From Bacillota bacterium (lineage in GTDB: Bacteria > Bacillota > Clostridia > Lachnospirales > Anaerotignaceae), in NCBI GenBank assembly GCA_021768705.1, contig JAETUG010000001.1, forward strand, positions 1-64,000: a stretch of 64,000 nt of DNA, given 5' to 3'. Below are positions 53,894 to 63,635 of the stretch, in pieces; positions within the stretch are counted from its first letter, which is position 1, and every line of letters begins with the position of its first letter. The notes beneath the pieces were generated by a model, which was not told the DNA's origin, made no database searches, and saw only the letters and a program-made list of their open reading frames with translations. The position numbers and the translations under genes are program-made.

Positions 53894-56800
53894 TTATGTT
53901 TTTATTTCCACAGTGCTGCCGGCACTGCTTTTTTTAACGATAATTTTCTTATCGATGGTCTCTTTTAATTCAGATACATGAGAAATAATACCCACCAGCC
54001 TGTCCCCATAGGAGAGCTTTTGCAGCACTTCCACAGCCTGTTCTCTGGAATGGTCATCCAAAGAGCCAAAGCCTTCATCAATAAACATGGCATCGATGCG
54101 GACGCCGCCAGCATGAGCCTGTATTACATCGGAAAGGCCAAGCGCAAGGCAGAGGGATGCTTTAAAAGCTTCCCCACCTGAAAGAGAACGGACAGAGCGG
54201 CTTTTTCCCGTGTAATGATCCAATACTTCCAACTCCAATCCTGCCTGAGAGCGTTTATTTGCTGCTTTCTGGATATGGAGCAGCAGATATCGTCCTTCTG
54301 TCATATCTTTCAGGCGCAGGTTTGCCGCCTGCAGGATCTTCTGGAAATAGAATCCCTGTACGAACTGCTCGAAGGCGACCTTATCTTTTCCCACCAGTTC
54401 ACCGTTGGCTGTTTTGGAAAGCTCGGAAATGGGCAGAAATTCCTTTGCAGCCTTTTCTCTCTCCGCCAGTTCCTTTTTGGCATTTTGCAGCTGATTGCCC
54501 AAAACTGCCACCTTTGCACGGGCTTCATCTGCCGCCAGCTTGCAGGTTTCCTTTTCTTTGGAAAGCTTTATTTTTGTTTCTTCCAAAGCAGTGATATCCT
54601 TCTTTTCTTTTGTTTCACATTCCTGACGCAGATTTTCCGCTGCCTGTTTCAGCAGTGCCAGATCTAGAAAAAATTTTCGGTTTTCTTTTTCTGCTTTTTC
54701 CAACACGGAACGTTCCGGCAAAGTCAGCTGGTATTCATTCTGGTTTTCGAAACCATTTTCATCCAACGCCCGTAAGAATTTTTTCTCTGCAGTTTCTGCT
54801 GCCTTCTCTGCTTCTGTGGCTTCTCTTTCTGCCTGTTCCTTCAAAGCAGCAGCTCTCTCTTTTTCTTCCCTATGAGACTGCAAAGCTTCATTTAGTCTGG
54901 ATTCTGTTTCTTCTGCATGAGAAAGTTCCTCCTGCAAAACAGCGCATCTTTCCTGCAATTGGGCTGCTGTGGTTTCTCCCAACTGCTCTTGCAAAATGCC
55001 AAACTCCCCCTGTTTTTGACGAAAGACTGCAGTCAACTCTGTTGTATTTTCTTCCAGCTCCATGGCAAATTTTTCTGTTTTGATAATGTCTGATTCCAAT
55101 TTTACTTTTTGGGGCCGCAGGGCTTCCATGGATGCAGCTGCTTCTCGTTGATTGGAAAGCATCTCTTTTTCCTGACGCAGTGCAGCTTCTGCAATTTCCT
55201 TTTCCGCCGCCAAATTTTCTGCATCAATGCCTATCTTTTCGCAACCTGCAAGGAAAGTTTCCTGCATCAGATTCAGTTTTTCCCTTTCCCCTTTGCCCTG
55301 CTCGGAAAGTGCCTGCCGTTTTTTGCTGGCAGTCTCCAATGAAGCTTTTTTTGCCTTCCATTCTGCTTCCGTGGGTGCGTTGCCTGTCAGTTTTGCTTTA
55401 TCGGGGTGATGGATAGAACCGCAGACAGGGCAGGCCATGCCCTCTTCCAGTCCATCCGCCAAAAAACCTGCCTGTTCCCGTAGGAAAAGGGTTTCCGCCA
55501 AATCGGCATCCTCCTTCGCCTGTTTCCATTTCGCTTCAGCCGCAAGATATTTCTGCGCCAGCTGTCGCAAGTCTGCCTTTTTTTTACCAATATCCTCTTT
55601 CTGCTCAATCAGAGATCCTATGGCATGGATACGTTCTTCTTTCTGTGCCGCTTTCTGCTCCTCCAATCTGATCTCGGCAGTCAATCTATCCAGTTTCAAA
55701 AGAGCATTCTGCCATACTTCCAACTGTTCTTTTTGTTGGGTCAGCTGCTCTTTTTTTCGGGAAAGTTCTTTTTCTAAGGTCGTTTTCTTTTCGGAAAGTT
55801 TTTGCAATTCCTTTTCCAAGGCTTCCTTTTGCTGATACCGTTCCTGTTCTTCTGTCAGCTTACGAAGCAAATTTCGTTTTTCTTCCAACTGAGGTTTTTT
55901 CGCATCCAGTGCCTGCTTTTGCATAGAAAGCTCTGCCAATTTTACTTCTGCCTGCTTCTGCTTTTCCATATTTTCAGCAAAAGTTTTTTTCCAGTTTTCG
56001 TGAGTCGTTTTTGCAGTTTCCCAAGCCTGTTCCAAAGGGTAGACCACATCCAAAGCAAGACGCTGTTTTCTGAGATGTGCCTCTTCTGCCTGCTTTTCTT
56101 CTGTCAAAGCATCTTGTTTCAGCCAAATTCCCCGAGCAGTGGCTTCTCTTGCAAAAAGCTGCTCCGTTTCTCTTCCTTCGGCAATCTCCCGCTCCAATCG
56201 ATGCAATTCCTTTTCCATATCCGCTAATTCACCATCGGCTTTCCACAGGGTTTCTTCCATGGTTTTCAGAATTTCCTCTTGTTGAGAAAGGAGTTCTCCC
56301 CCCCGAAAAAGGTCGATCTTATCCAGTTCTTCTCCTGTCATCTGCTTCAGGTATTGCAGGAGCCGTTTTTCGCTGTCCTCCAAAGCGACACGCTTTTCCT
56401 TTTCTGCTTCCTTCAGCTGCTTCTGGAAATCTGCGTACAGATCGGTATGAAAAACCTTGCGGAAAATGCTGCCCCTTTCTCCGCTGTCGGCATAGAGCAG
56501 CTTCAGAAATTCTCCCTGAGCGATCATACAAATTTGCTTGAACTGCTTGGCATCCACCCCCAGTAGCTTTTCGATCTCATTTTTCACAGGAGTGAAGCCT
56601 GTCACAAGGGTCTCTTTCTCGTCGCCTTCTTCCCGATAAAGGGATGCTTCTGCCGTTTCCGTCGTCAGTCCTCCCCCCCGCAGCTTCGGTCTTTGATAAG
56701 CAGGATTTCGCACCACTCGATAGTTCTTCCCCCTATGGGAAAACACAAAATCTACATAGGTTTTCGTACCGGGTAAAGCAAAATCGCTGCGGATACTGTC

Positions 56801-56989
56801 GATTCCACGGTTGGAACCGCTGACTTCTCCAAAGAGGGCAAAACATATCCCATCGAACAAAGTTGTTTTTCCGGCACCAGTGTCCCCACTGATGAGGAAT
56901 AGCCCTTGTTCCCCTAGTTTTTCAAAGGAGATCTCTGTTTTTTCCGCAAAAGGACCAAAGGCAGAAATGGTCAAATATAGTGGTTTCAT
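53894..56989 (-). CDS. sbcC: Exonuclease SbcC (SMC-like ATPase)
   Basis: Partner of SbcD in the Mre11-Rad50-like nuclease that opens hairpins and trims blocked DNA ends. The 1031 residues hold Walker A (ISGDTGAGKTTLFDGICFA), two very long coiled-coil arms (about 180-500 and 560-850), the zinc hook CPVCGSIHH between them, the signature VRSLSGGEAFKASLCLALG, and Walker B AMFIDEGFGSLDDHS. The start ATG overlaps the sbcD stop in ATGA, so translation is coupled. Confidence 0.96.
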   Translation of the reverse strand: MKPLYLTISAFGPFAEKTEISFEKLGEQGLFLISGDTGAGKTTLFDGICFALFGEVSGSNRGIDSIRSDFALPGTKTYVDFVFSHRGKNYRVVRNPAYQRPKLRGGGLTTETAEASLYREEGDEKETLVTGFTPVKNEIEKLLGVDAKQFKQICMIAQGEFLKLLYADSGERGSIFRKVFHTDLYADFQKQLKEAEKEKRVALEDSEKRLLQYLKQMTGEELDKIDLFRGGELLSQQEEILKTMEETLWKADGELADMEKELHRLEREIAEGRETEQLFAREATARGIWLKQDALTEEKQAEEAHLRKQRLALDVVYPLEQAWETAKTTHENWKKTFAENMEKQKQAEVKLAELSMQKQALDAKKPQLEEKRNLLRKLTEEQERYQQKEALEKELQKLSEKKTTLEKELSRKKEQLTQQKEQLEVWQNALLKLDRLTAEIRLEEQKAAQKEERIHAIGSLIEQKEDIGKKKADLRQLAQKYLAAEAKWKQAKEDADLAETLFLREQAGFLADGLEEGMACPVCGSIHHPDKAKLTGNAPTEAEWKAKKASLETASKKRQALSEQGKGEREKLNLMQETFLAGCEKIGIDAENLAAEKEIAEAALRQEKEMLSNQREAAASMEALRPQKVKLESDIIKTEKFAMELEENTTELTAVFRQKQGEFGILQEQLGETTAAQLQERCAVLQEELSHAEETESRLNEALQSHREEKERAAALKEQAEREATEAEKAAETAEKKFLRALDENGFENQNEYQLTLPERSVLEKAEKENRKFFLDLALLKQAAENLRQECETKEKKDITALEETKIKLSKEKETCKLAADEARAKVAVLGNQLQNAKKELAEREKAAKEFLPISELSKTANGELVGKDKVAFEQFVQGFYFQKILQAANLRLKDMTEGRYLLLHIQKAANKRSQAGLELEVLDHYTGKSRSVRSLSGGEAFKASLCLALGLSDVIQAHAGGVRIDAMFIDEGFGSLDDHSREQAVEVLQKLSYGDRLVGIISHVSELKETIDKKIIVKKSSAGSTVEIKT

Positions 56990-58119
56990 GCTTTTTCCTC
57001 CAATCCTCTCCAGATTTTTTGAAGCAGTTTTTGCTGTGTTTCGTTGAGTTTCCTGTCATTTTGTTTTTCAAAAAACAGAGAAAATAATTCATTCGGCTTC
57101 ATATCTTCCGTGTCTACAGTGATCTCCTGTTCGTATGCCGTTTCTTTTTGTGCAAATTCCAAGGTCATCAGATTAGGATAAACGCTTCGCAGCTGCCCGA
57201 TAGGGTCAAGCAAAGCCTCCTGATCTGTCAGGATGCAGCGGATATAATCCTCTGAACCGCCCTCCTCTTTTGCCGCTTTGAGCAGTTCCGACAAAGGCCC
57301 TTTGATTTCCCGAAATTTCCGTTTTGTTTCCAAGGGGATAAAATCAAAGGTGATACTCCCCTTTTCTTTCAACTCTACCACAGTAATGCCCTTCTTCTGG
57401 CAAATTTCCGAAAAGGAATAGGGCATGGGCGAGCCTGCATAGCGCACCGTGTCTTTTCCCATTGGCTGAGGGCTGTGAAGATGCCCCAAAGCCGTATAAT
57501 CGAAGGGGAAAAACAGGCTTGCATCGATCTCATCCACCCCGCCCAGAGACATCGTCTCAGAATCGCTGCGCTCTGCATTCCCCTTCCAAGTCACAAATTG
57601 GTGGGCAAGAATGACATTTCTCTTTGAAAAATCAATTTCTGCACAATCCAACAATGCTTTTGCTGCTTCCCCATAGGAAGAAAAAGTTTGATCCACAAAC
57701 ACCCCATTGACATGAGCAGGCTTGAAGAAAGGCAGAAGCCAGATATCCACAGCCCCAAAGGCATCTATTTCTGTGAAATGCTCCATTTTCTCGCTGATAT
57801 TGCCCGCAATATGGATATTATTTTTCCCGAAGATGTCCTTCCCGAATTCCAGCCTCTGGGCAGAGTCATGATTACCTGCGATCAGGTAGGTATGCATATC
57901 TCGTGCGGAAAGCTCCGTCAGAAAATCATCCAGCAGACGCACCGCTTCCACTGGCGGTACAGGCTTGTCATACACATCCCCGCTGATCAAGAGAGCATCA
58001 GGCTTTTCTTCCTCAATTTTTTGCAATACGGTGCAGAGCAGTTCTTTCTGCTCCTCCAGCATGGAAAATTCATATACCCGCTTGCCTAGGTGCAAGTCGC
58101 TGATATGAAAGAATTTCAT
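56986..58119 (-). CDS. sbcD: Exonuclease SbcD (Mre11-like nuclease)
   Basis: A 377-residue metallophosphoesterase. Metal-binding motifs run in order: FHISDLHLGKR, LLISGDVYDK, YLIAGNHDS, HQFV and DYTALGHLHSPQ. ATG 58119 follows TTAGGAGGG by 6 bases; an in-frame start at 58158 lies in an upstream terminator hairpin. It is first in the sbcDC operon. Confidence 0.96.
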   Translation of the reverse strand: MKFFHISDLHLGKRVYEFSMLEEQKELLCTVLQKIEEEKPDALLISGDVYDKPVPPVEAVRLLDDFLTELSARDMHTYLIAGNHDSAQRLEFGKDIFGKNNIHIAGNISEKMEHFTEIDAFGAVDIWLLPFFKPAHVNGVFVDQTFSSYGEAAKALLDCAEIDFSKRNVILAHQFVTWKGNAERSDSETMSLGGVDEIDASLFFPFDYTALGHLHSPQPMGKDTVRYAGSPMPYSFSEICQKKGITVVELKEKGSITFDFIPLETKRKFREIKGPLSELLKAAKEEGGSEDYIRCILTDQEALLDPIGQLRSVYPNLMTLEFAQKETAYEQEITVDTEDMKPNELFSLFFEKQNDRKLNETQQKLLQKIWRGLEEKA

Positions 58120-58132
58120 GGAATCCCTCCTA

Positions 58133-58165
58133 ACAAAAAGCGGTATAACTTTCGCCATACCGCTT
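58133..58165 (-). terminator. Terminator of the flavodoxin-fold oxidoreductase gene
   Basis: AAGCGGTAT (58138-58146) and ATACCGCTT (58157-58165), followed by TTTTTG on the minus strand. Confidence 0.7.
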
Positions 58166-58197
58166 CGAATCTATAATCAGCATTTCTGCCCTCTTTC

Positions 58198-58788
58198 TCA
58201 GAATGTTTTCGCAACCTCTGTTGCTTTCGCCTTTGCCTGATCCAGCAGTTCTTCTACAGGCCATACGCCGATATCCAAACCTTCCGCTGCTACGCAGTCA
58301 TATTGATCGATACCAAAGAAAATAGCCATCTGTTTCAGATAAGCAGAACCCATTTCCATGGCAGAATCGGTGTAAATACCACCTCTGGTTGTCAGATAAA
58401 CCATGTGATCTGCCTTGCACAGACCAACCAGACCTTCTGCACCGGTATGGAAGGTAATACCGTCCACACAAAGATTTTCGATGTATACCTTCAGCAGAGC
58501 AGGAAAGCTCAGATCCCAGAAAGGTGCTGCAATGACGATTTTATCTGCTGTTGCAAACTGATGGGCATAACGGAAACGAGGGTGATCCATCTCGCCGGCT
58601 TCCAGCAGTCTTTCTCTCTGTAGGAAAAATCCATCGGAGAAATAAGACAGATTTTCATCCATCAGGCAAATGGTTTCGATCTCATATTCACCCGTTTTTT
58701 CCAGTTCACCGATGAAATGATCAGCCAGTTTCTTGGAGCGAGAGCCTTCTCGGCGAATACAGCAATCTACAAATAATACTTTTTTCAT
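58198..58788 (-). CDS. Flavodoxin-fold NAD(P)H oxidoreductase (AzoR/NQO-like)
   Basis: A 196-residue FMN protein. KVLFVDCCIRREGSRSKKLA is the phosphate-binding start, IVIAAPFWDLSFPALLKVYI the second flavin loop, and LTTRGGIYTD the third. This pattern fits quinone or azo-dye reductases that pass two electrons from NAD(P)H. The natural substrate is unknown; detoxifying quinones is a common role. GAAGGGGG precedes ATG 58788, which lies seven codons inside the longest frame. Confidence 0.85.
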   Translation of the reverse strand: MKKVLFVDCCIRREGSRSKKLADHFIGELEKTGEYEIETICLMDENLSYFSDGFFLQRERLLEAGEMDHPRFRYAHQFATADKIVIAAPFWDLSFPALLKVYIENLCVDGITFHTGAEGLVGLCKADHMVYLTTRGGIYTDSAMEMGSAYLKQMAIFFGIDQYDCVAAEGLDIGVWPVEELLDQAKAKATEVAKTF

Positions 58789-58975
58789 CTCAAAATCCCC
58801 CTTCAACAATCTTTTCCACTACTCTTTTGCCATAATCTCTTACGGTAAAGTATAGCACAACAGCTTATATTCTTCAAATGCTTCCCGCCGCTTTTCATCT
58901 TTCCTATTTTCTCATCAGGTTAAATACTTTCTTTAGATACTCCCTTATAGGGTCTGGCTGTTTCTGCCATATGAT

Positions 58976-59009
58976 AAAAAAGCCTCAATCACTTTTTTGT
59001 GATTGAGAC
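58976..59009 (-). terminator. Terminator of tgt-yajC
   Basis: GCCTCAATCAC and GTGATTGAGAC (one mismatch at the base) around TTTTTT; T6 follows on the minus strand. Confidence 0.8.
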
Positions 59010-59023
59010 TTTGTTTTCCGAAA

Positions 59024-59467
59024 TTAACCTCTGCGGAACAGACCTTTTTTCTTAGGTTCTTCTTCTACAGGAGGTGCTTCATTGGACATATTGGGCTCCG
59101 CAATACCAAAGATTTCTGTTTTTGCAACAGGGATACGCACACCTCTGTTCAGACCAAATTCAACAATTGCGCAGTCGTATGTCATATCTACAACTTTACC
59201 GTAGAAACCACTGTTTGTAACAATAGAATCGCCGATTGCAACGGCATCTCTCAATTCAGCCAGTTTCTTTTCTTTCTTCTGCGTAGGTCTAATGGAAAGG
59301 AAATACATGATCAAAAGCAGAACTACACAGTAGATAACGATCAGCATAACGGGATGATCTGCCATCCATGTGCCGAAAAGTCCTGAGCTCTGTGTTGCTT
59401 TTGTGGCTGTTTCTGTCGCTGCTTCGCCGCCGGGTGTAATAACTGTGTCAAGTAAGAATGGTACCAT
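59024..59467 (-). CDS. yajC: Preprotein translocase subunit YajC
   Basis: A small helper of the Sec machinery, with SecDF. The 147 residues hold a short outer N-terminal part, one membrane helix (about 38-60, MLIVIYCVVLLLIMYFLSIRP) and the YajC core, RPTQKKEKKLAELRDAVAIG followed by SIVTNSGFYGKVV. A charged, proline-rich tail ends in KKKGLFRRG. The gene lies after tgt, a common order in bacteria. TAGGAGAG precedes the ATG. secDF is not in the window. Confidence 0.95.
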   Translation of the reverse strand: MVPFLLDTVITPGGEAATETATKATQSSGLFGTWMADHPVMLIVIYCVVLLLIMYFLSIRPTQKKEKKLAELRDAVAIGDSIVTNSGFYGKVVDMTYDCAIVEFGLNRGVRIPVAKTEIFGIAEPNMSNEAPPVEEEPKKKGLFRRG

Positions 59468-59555
59468 TTTTTTCTCTCCTAACTTTATGGATTTGATTTC
59501 ATGTAATACATAATTATATATAATTTTTCATTTTCCGTCAAGTATGGCAATGATC

Positions 59556-60689
59556 TTATTTGCCGTTCTGCTTGAATCCTTCCAGTTTCGCTTTCTTGTA
59601 TTCAGGGAAACGGTCCTCTTCAATGGCCTGTCGGATCTCTTCCATCAGGCTGTTGAAGAAATACAGATTATGCATCACGCAAAGGCGCATTGCCAGCATT
59701 TCCTTCGCCTTGAACAGATGACGGATGTATGCCTTCGTATATCTTCTGCAGGCAGGACAGCCGCAGGTATCATCGATAGGGGTTTCATCTTTTTCATATT
59801 TTGCATTCAGCAGGTTCAGCTTGCCTTTATTTGTGTAAACATGGGCATGACGGCCATTTCTTGCAGGCAATACGCAGTCAAAGAAGTCTACCCCCCGTTC
59901 TACCGCTTCCAAAATATTTTCCGGTGTACCAACGCCCATCAGGTATGTGGGCTTATCCAGAGGCAAATAAGGCACAACATCTTCCAGCACCTGATACATT
60001 TCCGCATGACTTTCCCCTACCGCCAGACCGCCGATGGCATAGCCATCCAGATCCATATCTGAAATGACTTTTGCATGTTCGATACGGATATCCTTGTAGG
60101 TTGCGCCCTGATTGATAGCAAAAAGCATTTGCTGTTTATTGATGGTATCATCAAGAGCATTCAGCCTTGCCAGCTCTTTTTTACAACGTTCCAGCCAGCG
60201 GGTGGTTCTTGCTACGGATGCCTCTACATAAGGTCTTTCCGCTGGCAAACCGATACATTCATCAAAAGCCATTGCAATGGTAGAGCCCAAATTGGACTGT
60301 ATCTGCATACTCTCTTCGGGACCCATGAAGATTTTTCTGCCATCGATATGAGAGCTGAAATAAACCCCCTCTTCTTTGATCTTTCTCAAAAGCCCCAGAG
60401 AGAACACCTGAAAGCCACCGGAATCCGTCAAAATAGGCTTGTCCCAAACCATGAATTTGTGCAGACCACCCATCTCCTTGATGAGCTTGTCACCGGGACG
60501 CAAATGCAGGTGATATGTGTTGGAAAGTTCCACCTGGCATTTCAGCTGTTCCAAATCTTCTGTGGAAACAGCCCCCTTGATGGCACCTGCTGTACCCACA
60601 TTCATGAATACAGGCGTCTGGATTACGCCGTGGGATGTATGGAATTCGGCACGTTTTGCTCTGCCGCATGTTTTCAATACTTTGTACAT
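59556..60689 (-). CDS. tgt: Queuine (preQ1) tRNA-guanine transglycosylase
   Basis: Replaces guanine 34 of Asn, Asp, His and Tyr tRNAs with preQ1. In 377 residues: TDSGGFQVFSL (catalytic Asp), MAFDECIGLPA, GGLAVGE, VDFFDCVLPARNGRHAH (nucleophile Asp and tRNA contact), and the zinc site CGCPACRRYTKAYIRHL. ATG 60689 follows GCGAGG by 6 bases; the open frame extends 29 codons upstream with no ribosome binding site. queA is not adjacent. Confidence 0.97.
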   Translation of the reverse strand: MYKVLKTCGRAKRAEFHTSHGVIQTPVFMNVGTAGAIKGAVSTEDLEQLKCQVELSNTYHLHLRPGDKLIKEMGGLHKFMVWDKPILTDSGGFQVFSLGLLRKIKEEGVYFSSHIDGRKIFMGPEESMQIQSNLGSTIAMAFDECIGLPAERPYVEASVARTTRWLERCKKELARLNALDDTINKQQMLFAINQGATYKDIRIEHAKVISDMDLDGYAIGGLAVGESHAEMYQVLEDVVPYLPLDKPTYLMGVGTPENILEAVERGVDFFDCVLPARNGRHAHVYTNKGKLNLLNAKYEKDETPIDDTCGCPACRRYTKAYIRHLFKAKEMLAMRLCVMHNLYFFNSLMEEIRQAIEEDRFPEYKKAKLEGFKQNGK

Positions 60690-60840
60690 AATTATCCTCG
60701 CTTTATCAAAATTTTCAACTTGTTTTATGATACCTTTTTTTCTGCTTTTCTTCAAGGGGTTCTTCCTTTTTTGCAAAAAAAATGGTAGACTGTTGAAAGA
60801 GTATGTTTTTTAGTTTTGACAAAAAGATTGGAGATAAAAC

Positions 60841-61989
60841 ATGAGCATCAATTTGATCGCAACGACTACCTTCGGCTTGGAAGCTGTAGTCAAAAGAGAG
60901 TGTCAGGCTCTCGGTTTTCAGAATATTAAAACATCCGACGGCAAAGTGGAATTTACCGGTACTGAAGCAGATATCGTAAAGGCAAACCTGTGGCTGAGAT
61001 GCGCCGGGCGTGTATGGGTTAAAATGGGTACCTTTAAAGCCGTGACTTTTACAGAGCTGTTCGACCAGACAAAAGCCCTGCCCTGGGGCGATTGGATCCC
61101 TGAAGACGGGAAATTCACCGTTGTGGGAAAATCCGTAAAATCCACCCTGTTCAGCGTTTCCGACTGTCAGGCCATCGTAAAAAAAGCTGTCGTTGAAAAG
61201 TTGAAGGAAAAATATAAAACAGACTGGTTCGATGAAACAGGTGCATCCTATACGATTCAGGTAGGTATCTTAAAAGATGTCGTCACACTGGCTATCGATA
61301 CCAGCGGTTCCGGTCTGCATATGCGGGGCTACCGTGCCAATGCCCTGGATGCTCCTTTGAAGGAATCTATTGCATCTGCCATGATTCAGCTGAGCTACTG
61401 GAGAAAAGACCGTATCCTGCTGGATCCCTTCTGCGGTTCCGGCACCATTCCCATCGAAGCGGCCATGATCGCCCGAAATATTGCCCCCGGCATCAACCGT
61501 AAATTTGCTTCCGAAGAATGGGAACGCATCGACAAAGATCTTTGGAAACAGGCAAGAAAAGAAGCCTATCAGGCCATTGATTATGATGTGATGCCTGAAA
61601 TCTACGGCAGCGATATCGACCCTGCCGCCATCGAACTGGCCAAAGCCAATGCAGAACTGGCCGGCGTGGATGACTGCATTACCTTCGAAGTAAAACCCTC
61701 TCAGGATGTAGTATTGCCTGGAAAATATGGCGTGCTGATCTCCAATCCACCCTATGGGGAACGTATCGGAGAATTGAAGGAAGTTGAGAATATGTATCGT
61801 GCTTTGGGTGTCACCATGAAAACGGATACCACATGGTCTACCTATGTCATCACTTCAATGGAATATTTCGAATCCCTTTTCGGCAGAAAAGCGGACAGGA
61901 AGAGAAAACTTTTTAACGGGCGTATCAAAACAGACTATTATCAGTTTGAAGGTCCTCGCCCGTCCAGAAAAGAAAATCCTGAAAAATAA
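60841..61989 (+). CDS. THUMP-domain rRNA guanine-N2 methyltransferase (RlmL/YpsC-like)
   Basis: A class I SAM-dependent RNA methyltransferase of 382 residues. The THUMP domain (about 45-155) is followed by the Rossmann fold with LLDPFCGSGTIPIEAAMIA, IYGSDIDPAAIELAKANAEL and the catalytic VLISNPPYGERIGE (N-P-P-Y), which indicates exocyclic amino methylation, most likely of G2445 in 23S rRNA. It lacks the RlmK half that is fused in E. coli RlmKL, as is usual in Firmicutes. GGAGAT precedes the ATG. It is monocistronic. Confidence 0.93.
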   Translation: MSINLIATTTFGLEAVVKRECQALGFQNIKTSDGKVEFTGTEADIVKANLWLRCAGRVWVKMGTFKAVTFTELFDQTKALPWGDWIPEDGKFTVVGKSVKSTLFSVSDCQAIVKKAVVEKLKEKYKTDWFDETGASYTIQVGILKDVVTLAIDTSGSGLHMRGYRANALDAPLKESIASAMIQLSYWRKDRILLDPFCGSGTIPIEAAMIARNIAPGINRKFASEEWERIDKDLWKQARKEAYQAIDYDVMPEIYGSDIDPAAIELAKANAELAGVDDCITFEVKPSQDVVLPGKYGVLISNPPYGERIGELKEVENMYRALGVTMKTDTTWSTYVITSMEYFESLFGRKADRKRKLFNGRIKTDYYQFEGPRPSRKENPEK

Positions 61990-61995
61990 GCAAAC

Positions 61996-62026
61996 AAAAA
62001 GAGTCCTTTCGGACTCTTTTTGTTTT
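61996..62026. terminator. Bidirectional terminator between the RlmL-like gene and the carboxypeptidase gene
   Basis: AAAAAGAGTCC-TTTC-GGACTCTTTTT between converging genes. Confidence 0.85.
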
Positions 62027-62030
62027 GCAA

Positions 62031-63635
62031 TTAAAATCTTCTTCTGCCGCCTCTGCGTCTGCCTTTGCCGCCCATATTCAGACCGGAACCAAAATTGTAG
62101 CCGCCTCTGCGCCTGCTGTTTCTGCGATTGCCAATAAATTTGATGCCAATGATGACAACAGCGATTACCACAATGATGCCAACCAGTGTCAGGATTCCCT
62201 TCAAGGTAAACAGGTTTTTGAAGAAATAGCCAATGGAACTGAAGATTGTACCCTTGGATACCTCTCTGCCTGCGTAAACAGGTGCTTCCAGAACCGTCTT
62301 ACCCTTCACTTCATAGGAAGCCACACCGATTTGTGCCCCCTTCTCGATAGGTGCTTTCAGGGAAACATTGCCTTCTTTATCGGTTACCGCATAGGCTTCA
62401 TCATAGGTTACTGTTGCTTTCAGGCTATCCCCGGCAGATGTGGGCAAGAAAGCAACCATATCTTCTTTAAATACTACCGGAAGGGTATCGCCTTCGGATT
62501 TTTTATGTTTTGTTAAAGGAACCTCTTCAATGGTTGCATTTGCTTTCGCAATCTCAATCTTCTGATAGTTATTAAAGCCATATTCAAAAAGGTTCTTCGC
62601 ATCCAGCCAACGGTTAGGGTCTTCGGAGTGGAAAACCACTGCGATCAACTGCACGTCATTTTTTTCCGCTGACGCCGTTACACAATCCCCAGCTTCATCT
62701 GTGAAACCGGTCTTGATGCCTGTTGCATAAGGATAGTTATATTCGCCATCTGTAATGAGCAGGTTATGGCTGCGCCATGCGTATTCCTGCGTCTTCATGT
62801 TTTCATTGCTTTCGAACATATTATCCGCACCATTGCCGGAAAAGCTCTTTTCATTGGCGATTTCTGCCAGTGTTTCATTTTCCATGAAAGCTCTGGCAAT
62901 CAGTGCCATGTCGTGGGCTGTAGTATAATGATCTTCCGAATGGTAACCGTGGGCATTGGCAAAATGACTGTTCGTTGCCCCCAGTTTTTCCGCTTTTTGA
63001 TTCATCAGATCTGTGAAAACTGCTTCACATTTGGCAAAGCTAAGGCTGTCGTCATTTTCTGCTCTTTTTACTACCGCTGCCGCAACTACGTTGGCAGAAT
63101 CGTTTCCGGAAGGAATGATCAGACCTCTGATCGCATTTTTCATAGTCAGAGTTTCCCCTAACTGATGGCCTGCCTTACTGGAGTCCAGTGTTACTTCGTT
63201 GATCTCGGTGCCGACCGTGATGAGTTCTTCAGGTTCAAAATAGTCCAAAGCCACCAGAGCTGTCAGCATTTTTGTCATGCTGGCAGGATACATCTTCTGG
63301 TCAGGATTTTTTTCAAATAAAATCGTCCCTGTGGATGCTTCGATCAGGATAGCCGAAGATGCCTCCACACTGGGTGCACCATCGGCAGCCAGAACGGCAT
63401 CCTGCAAATCATTCTTTTTCACCACAGGCAGGGCTTTGTCCTTGCCGCTCTCCTCTTTTTCACCTGCGGATGTAGCGTCTTTGCTGTTGTTTTCACCCTC
63501 TGTATTCATTTTTTCTTCACTTACCGCAGCATTTTCTTCCTGCTGCTCTGTCTGATCTTTGCCACAGCCGGCTGCACCAAGGGCTACTGCTGCCGCCAAA
63601 AATAAAGCAATATATTTTGCGAAAGATCTTTTCAT
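62031..63635 (-). CDS. D-alanyl-D-alanine carboxypeptidase, lipoprotein with C-terminal membrane helix and Arg-rich tail
   Basis: Trims the terminal D-alanine of wall peptides (penicillin-binding protein 5 class). In 534 residues: a lipoprotein-like signal (AVALGAAGC, Cys24), an acidic low-complexity linker (25-80), then the serine-peptidase core with S119-x-x-K122 (YPASMTKML), SGNDSAN, and KTGFTDEAG. A small beta domain follows, then a strong membrane helix near 475-497 (LTLVGIIVVIAVVIIGIKF) and a tail with many Arg and Gly ending GRRRGGRRRF. ATG 63635 follows AAAGGAG and overlaps the upstream stop in ATGA. DacA or DacF are possible names; I cannot choose. Confidence 0.9.
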   Translation of the reverse strand: MKRSFAKYIALFLAAAVALGAAGCGKDQTEQQEENAAVSEEKMNTEGENNSKDATSAGEKEESGKDKALPVVKKNDLQDAVLAADGAPSVEASSAILIEASTGTILFEKNPDQKMYPASMTKMLTALVALDYFEPEELITVGTEINEVTLDSSKAGHQLGETLTMKNAIRGLIIPSGNDSANVVAAAVVKRAENDDSLSFAKCEAVFTDLMNQKAEKLGATNSHFANAHGYHSEDHYTTAHDMALIARAFMENETLAEIANEKSFSGNGADNMFESNENMKTQEYAWRSHNLLITDGEYNYPYATGIKTGFTDEAGDCVTASAEKNDVQLIAVVFHSEDPNRWLDAKNLFEYGFNNYQKIEIAKANATIEEVPLTKHKKSEGDTLPVVFKEDMVAFLPTSAGDSLKATVTYDEAYAVTDKEGNVSLKAPIEKGAQIGVASYEVKGKTVLEAPVYAGREVSKGTIFSSIGYFFKNLFTLKGILTLVGIIVVIAVVIIGIKFIGNRRNSRRRGGYNFGSGLNMGGKGRRRGGRRRF

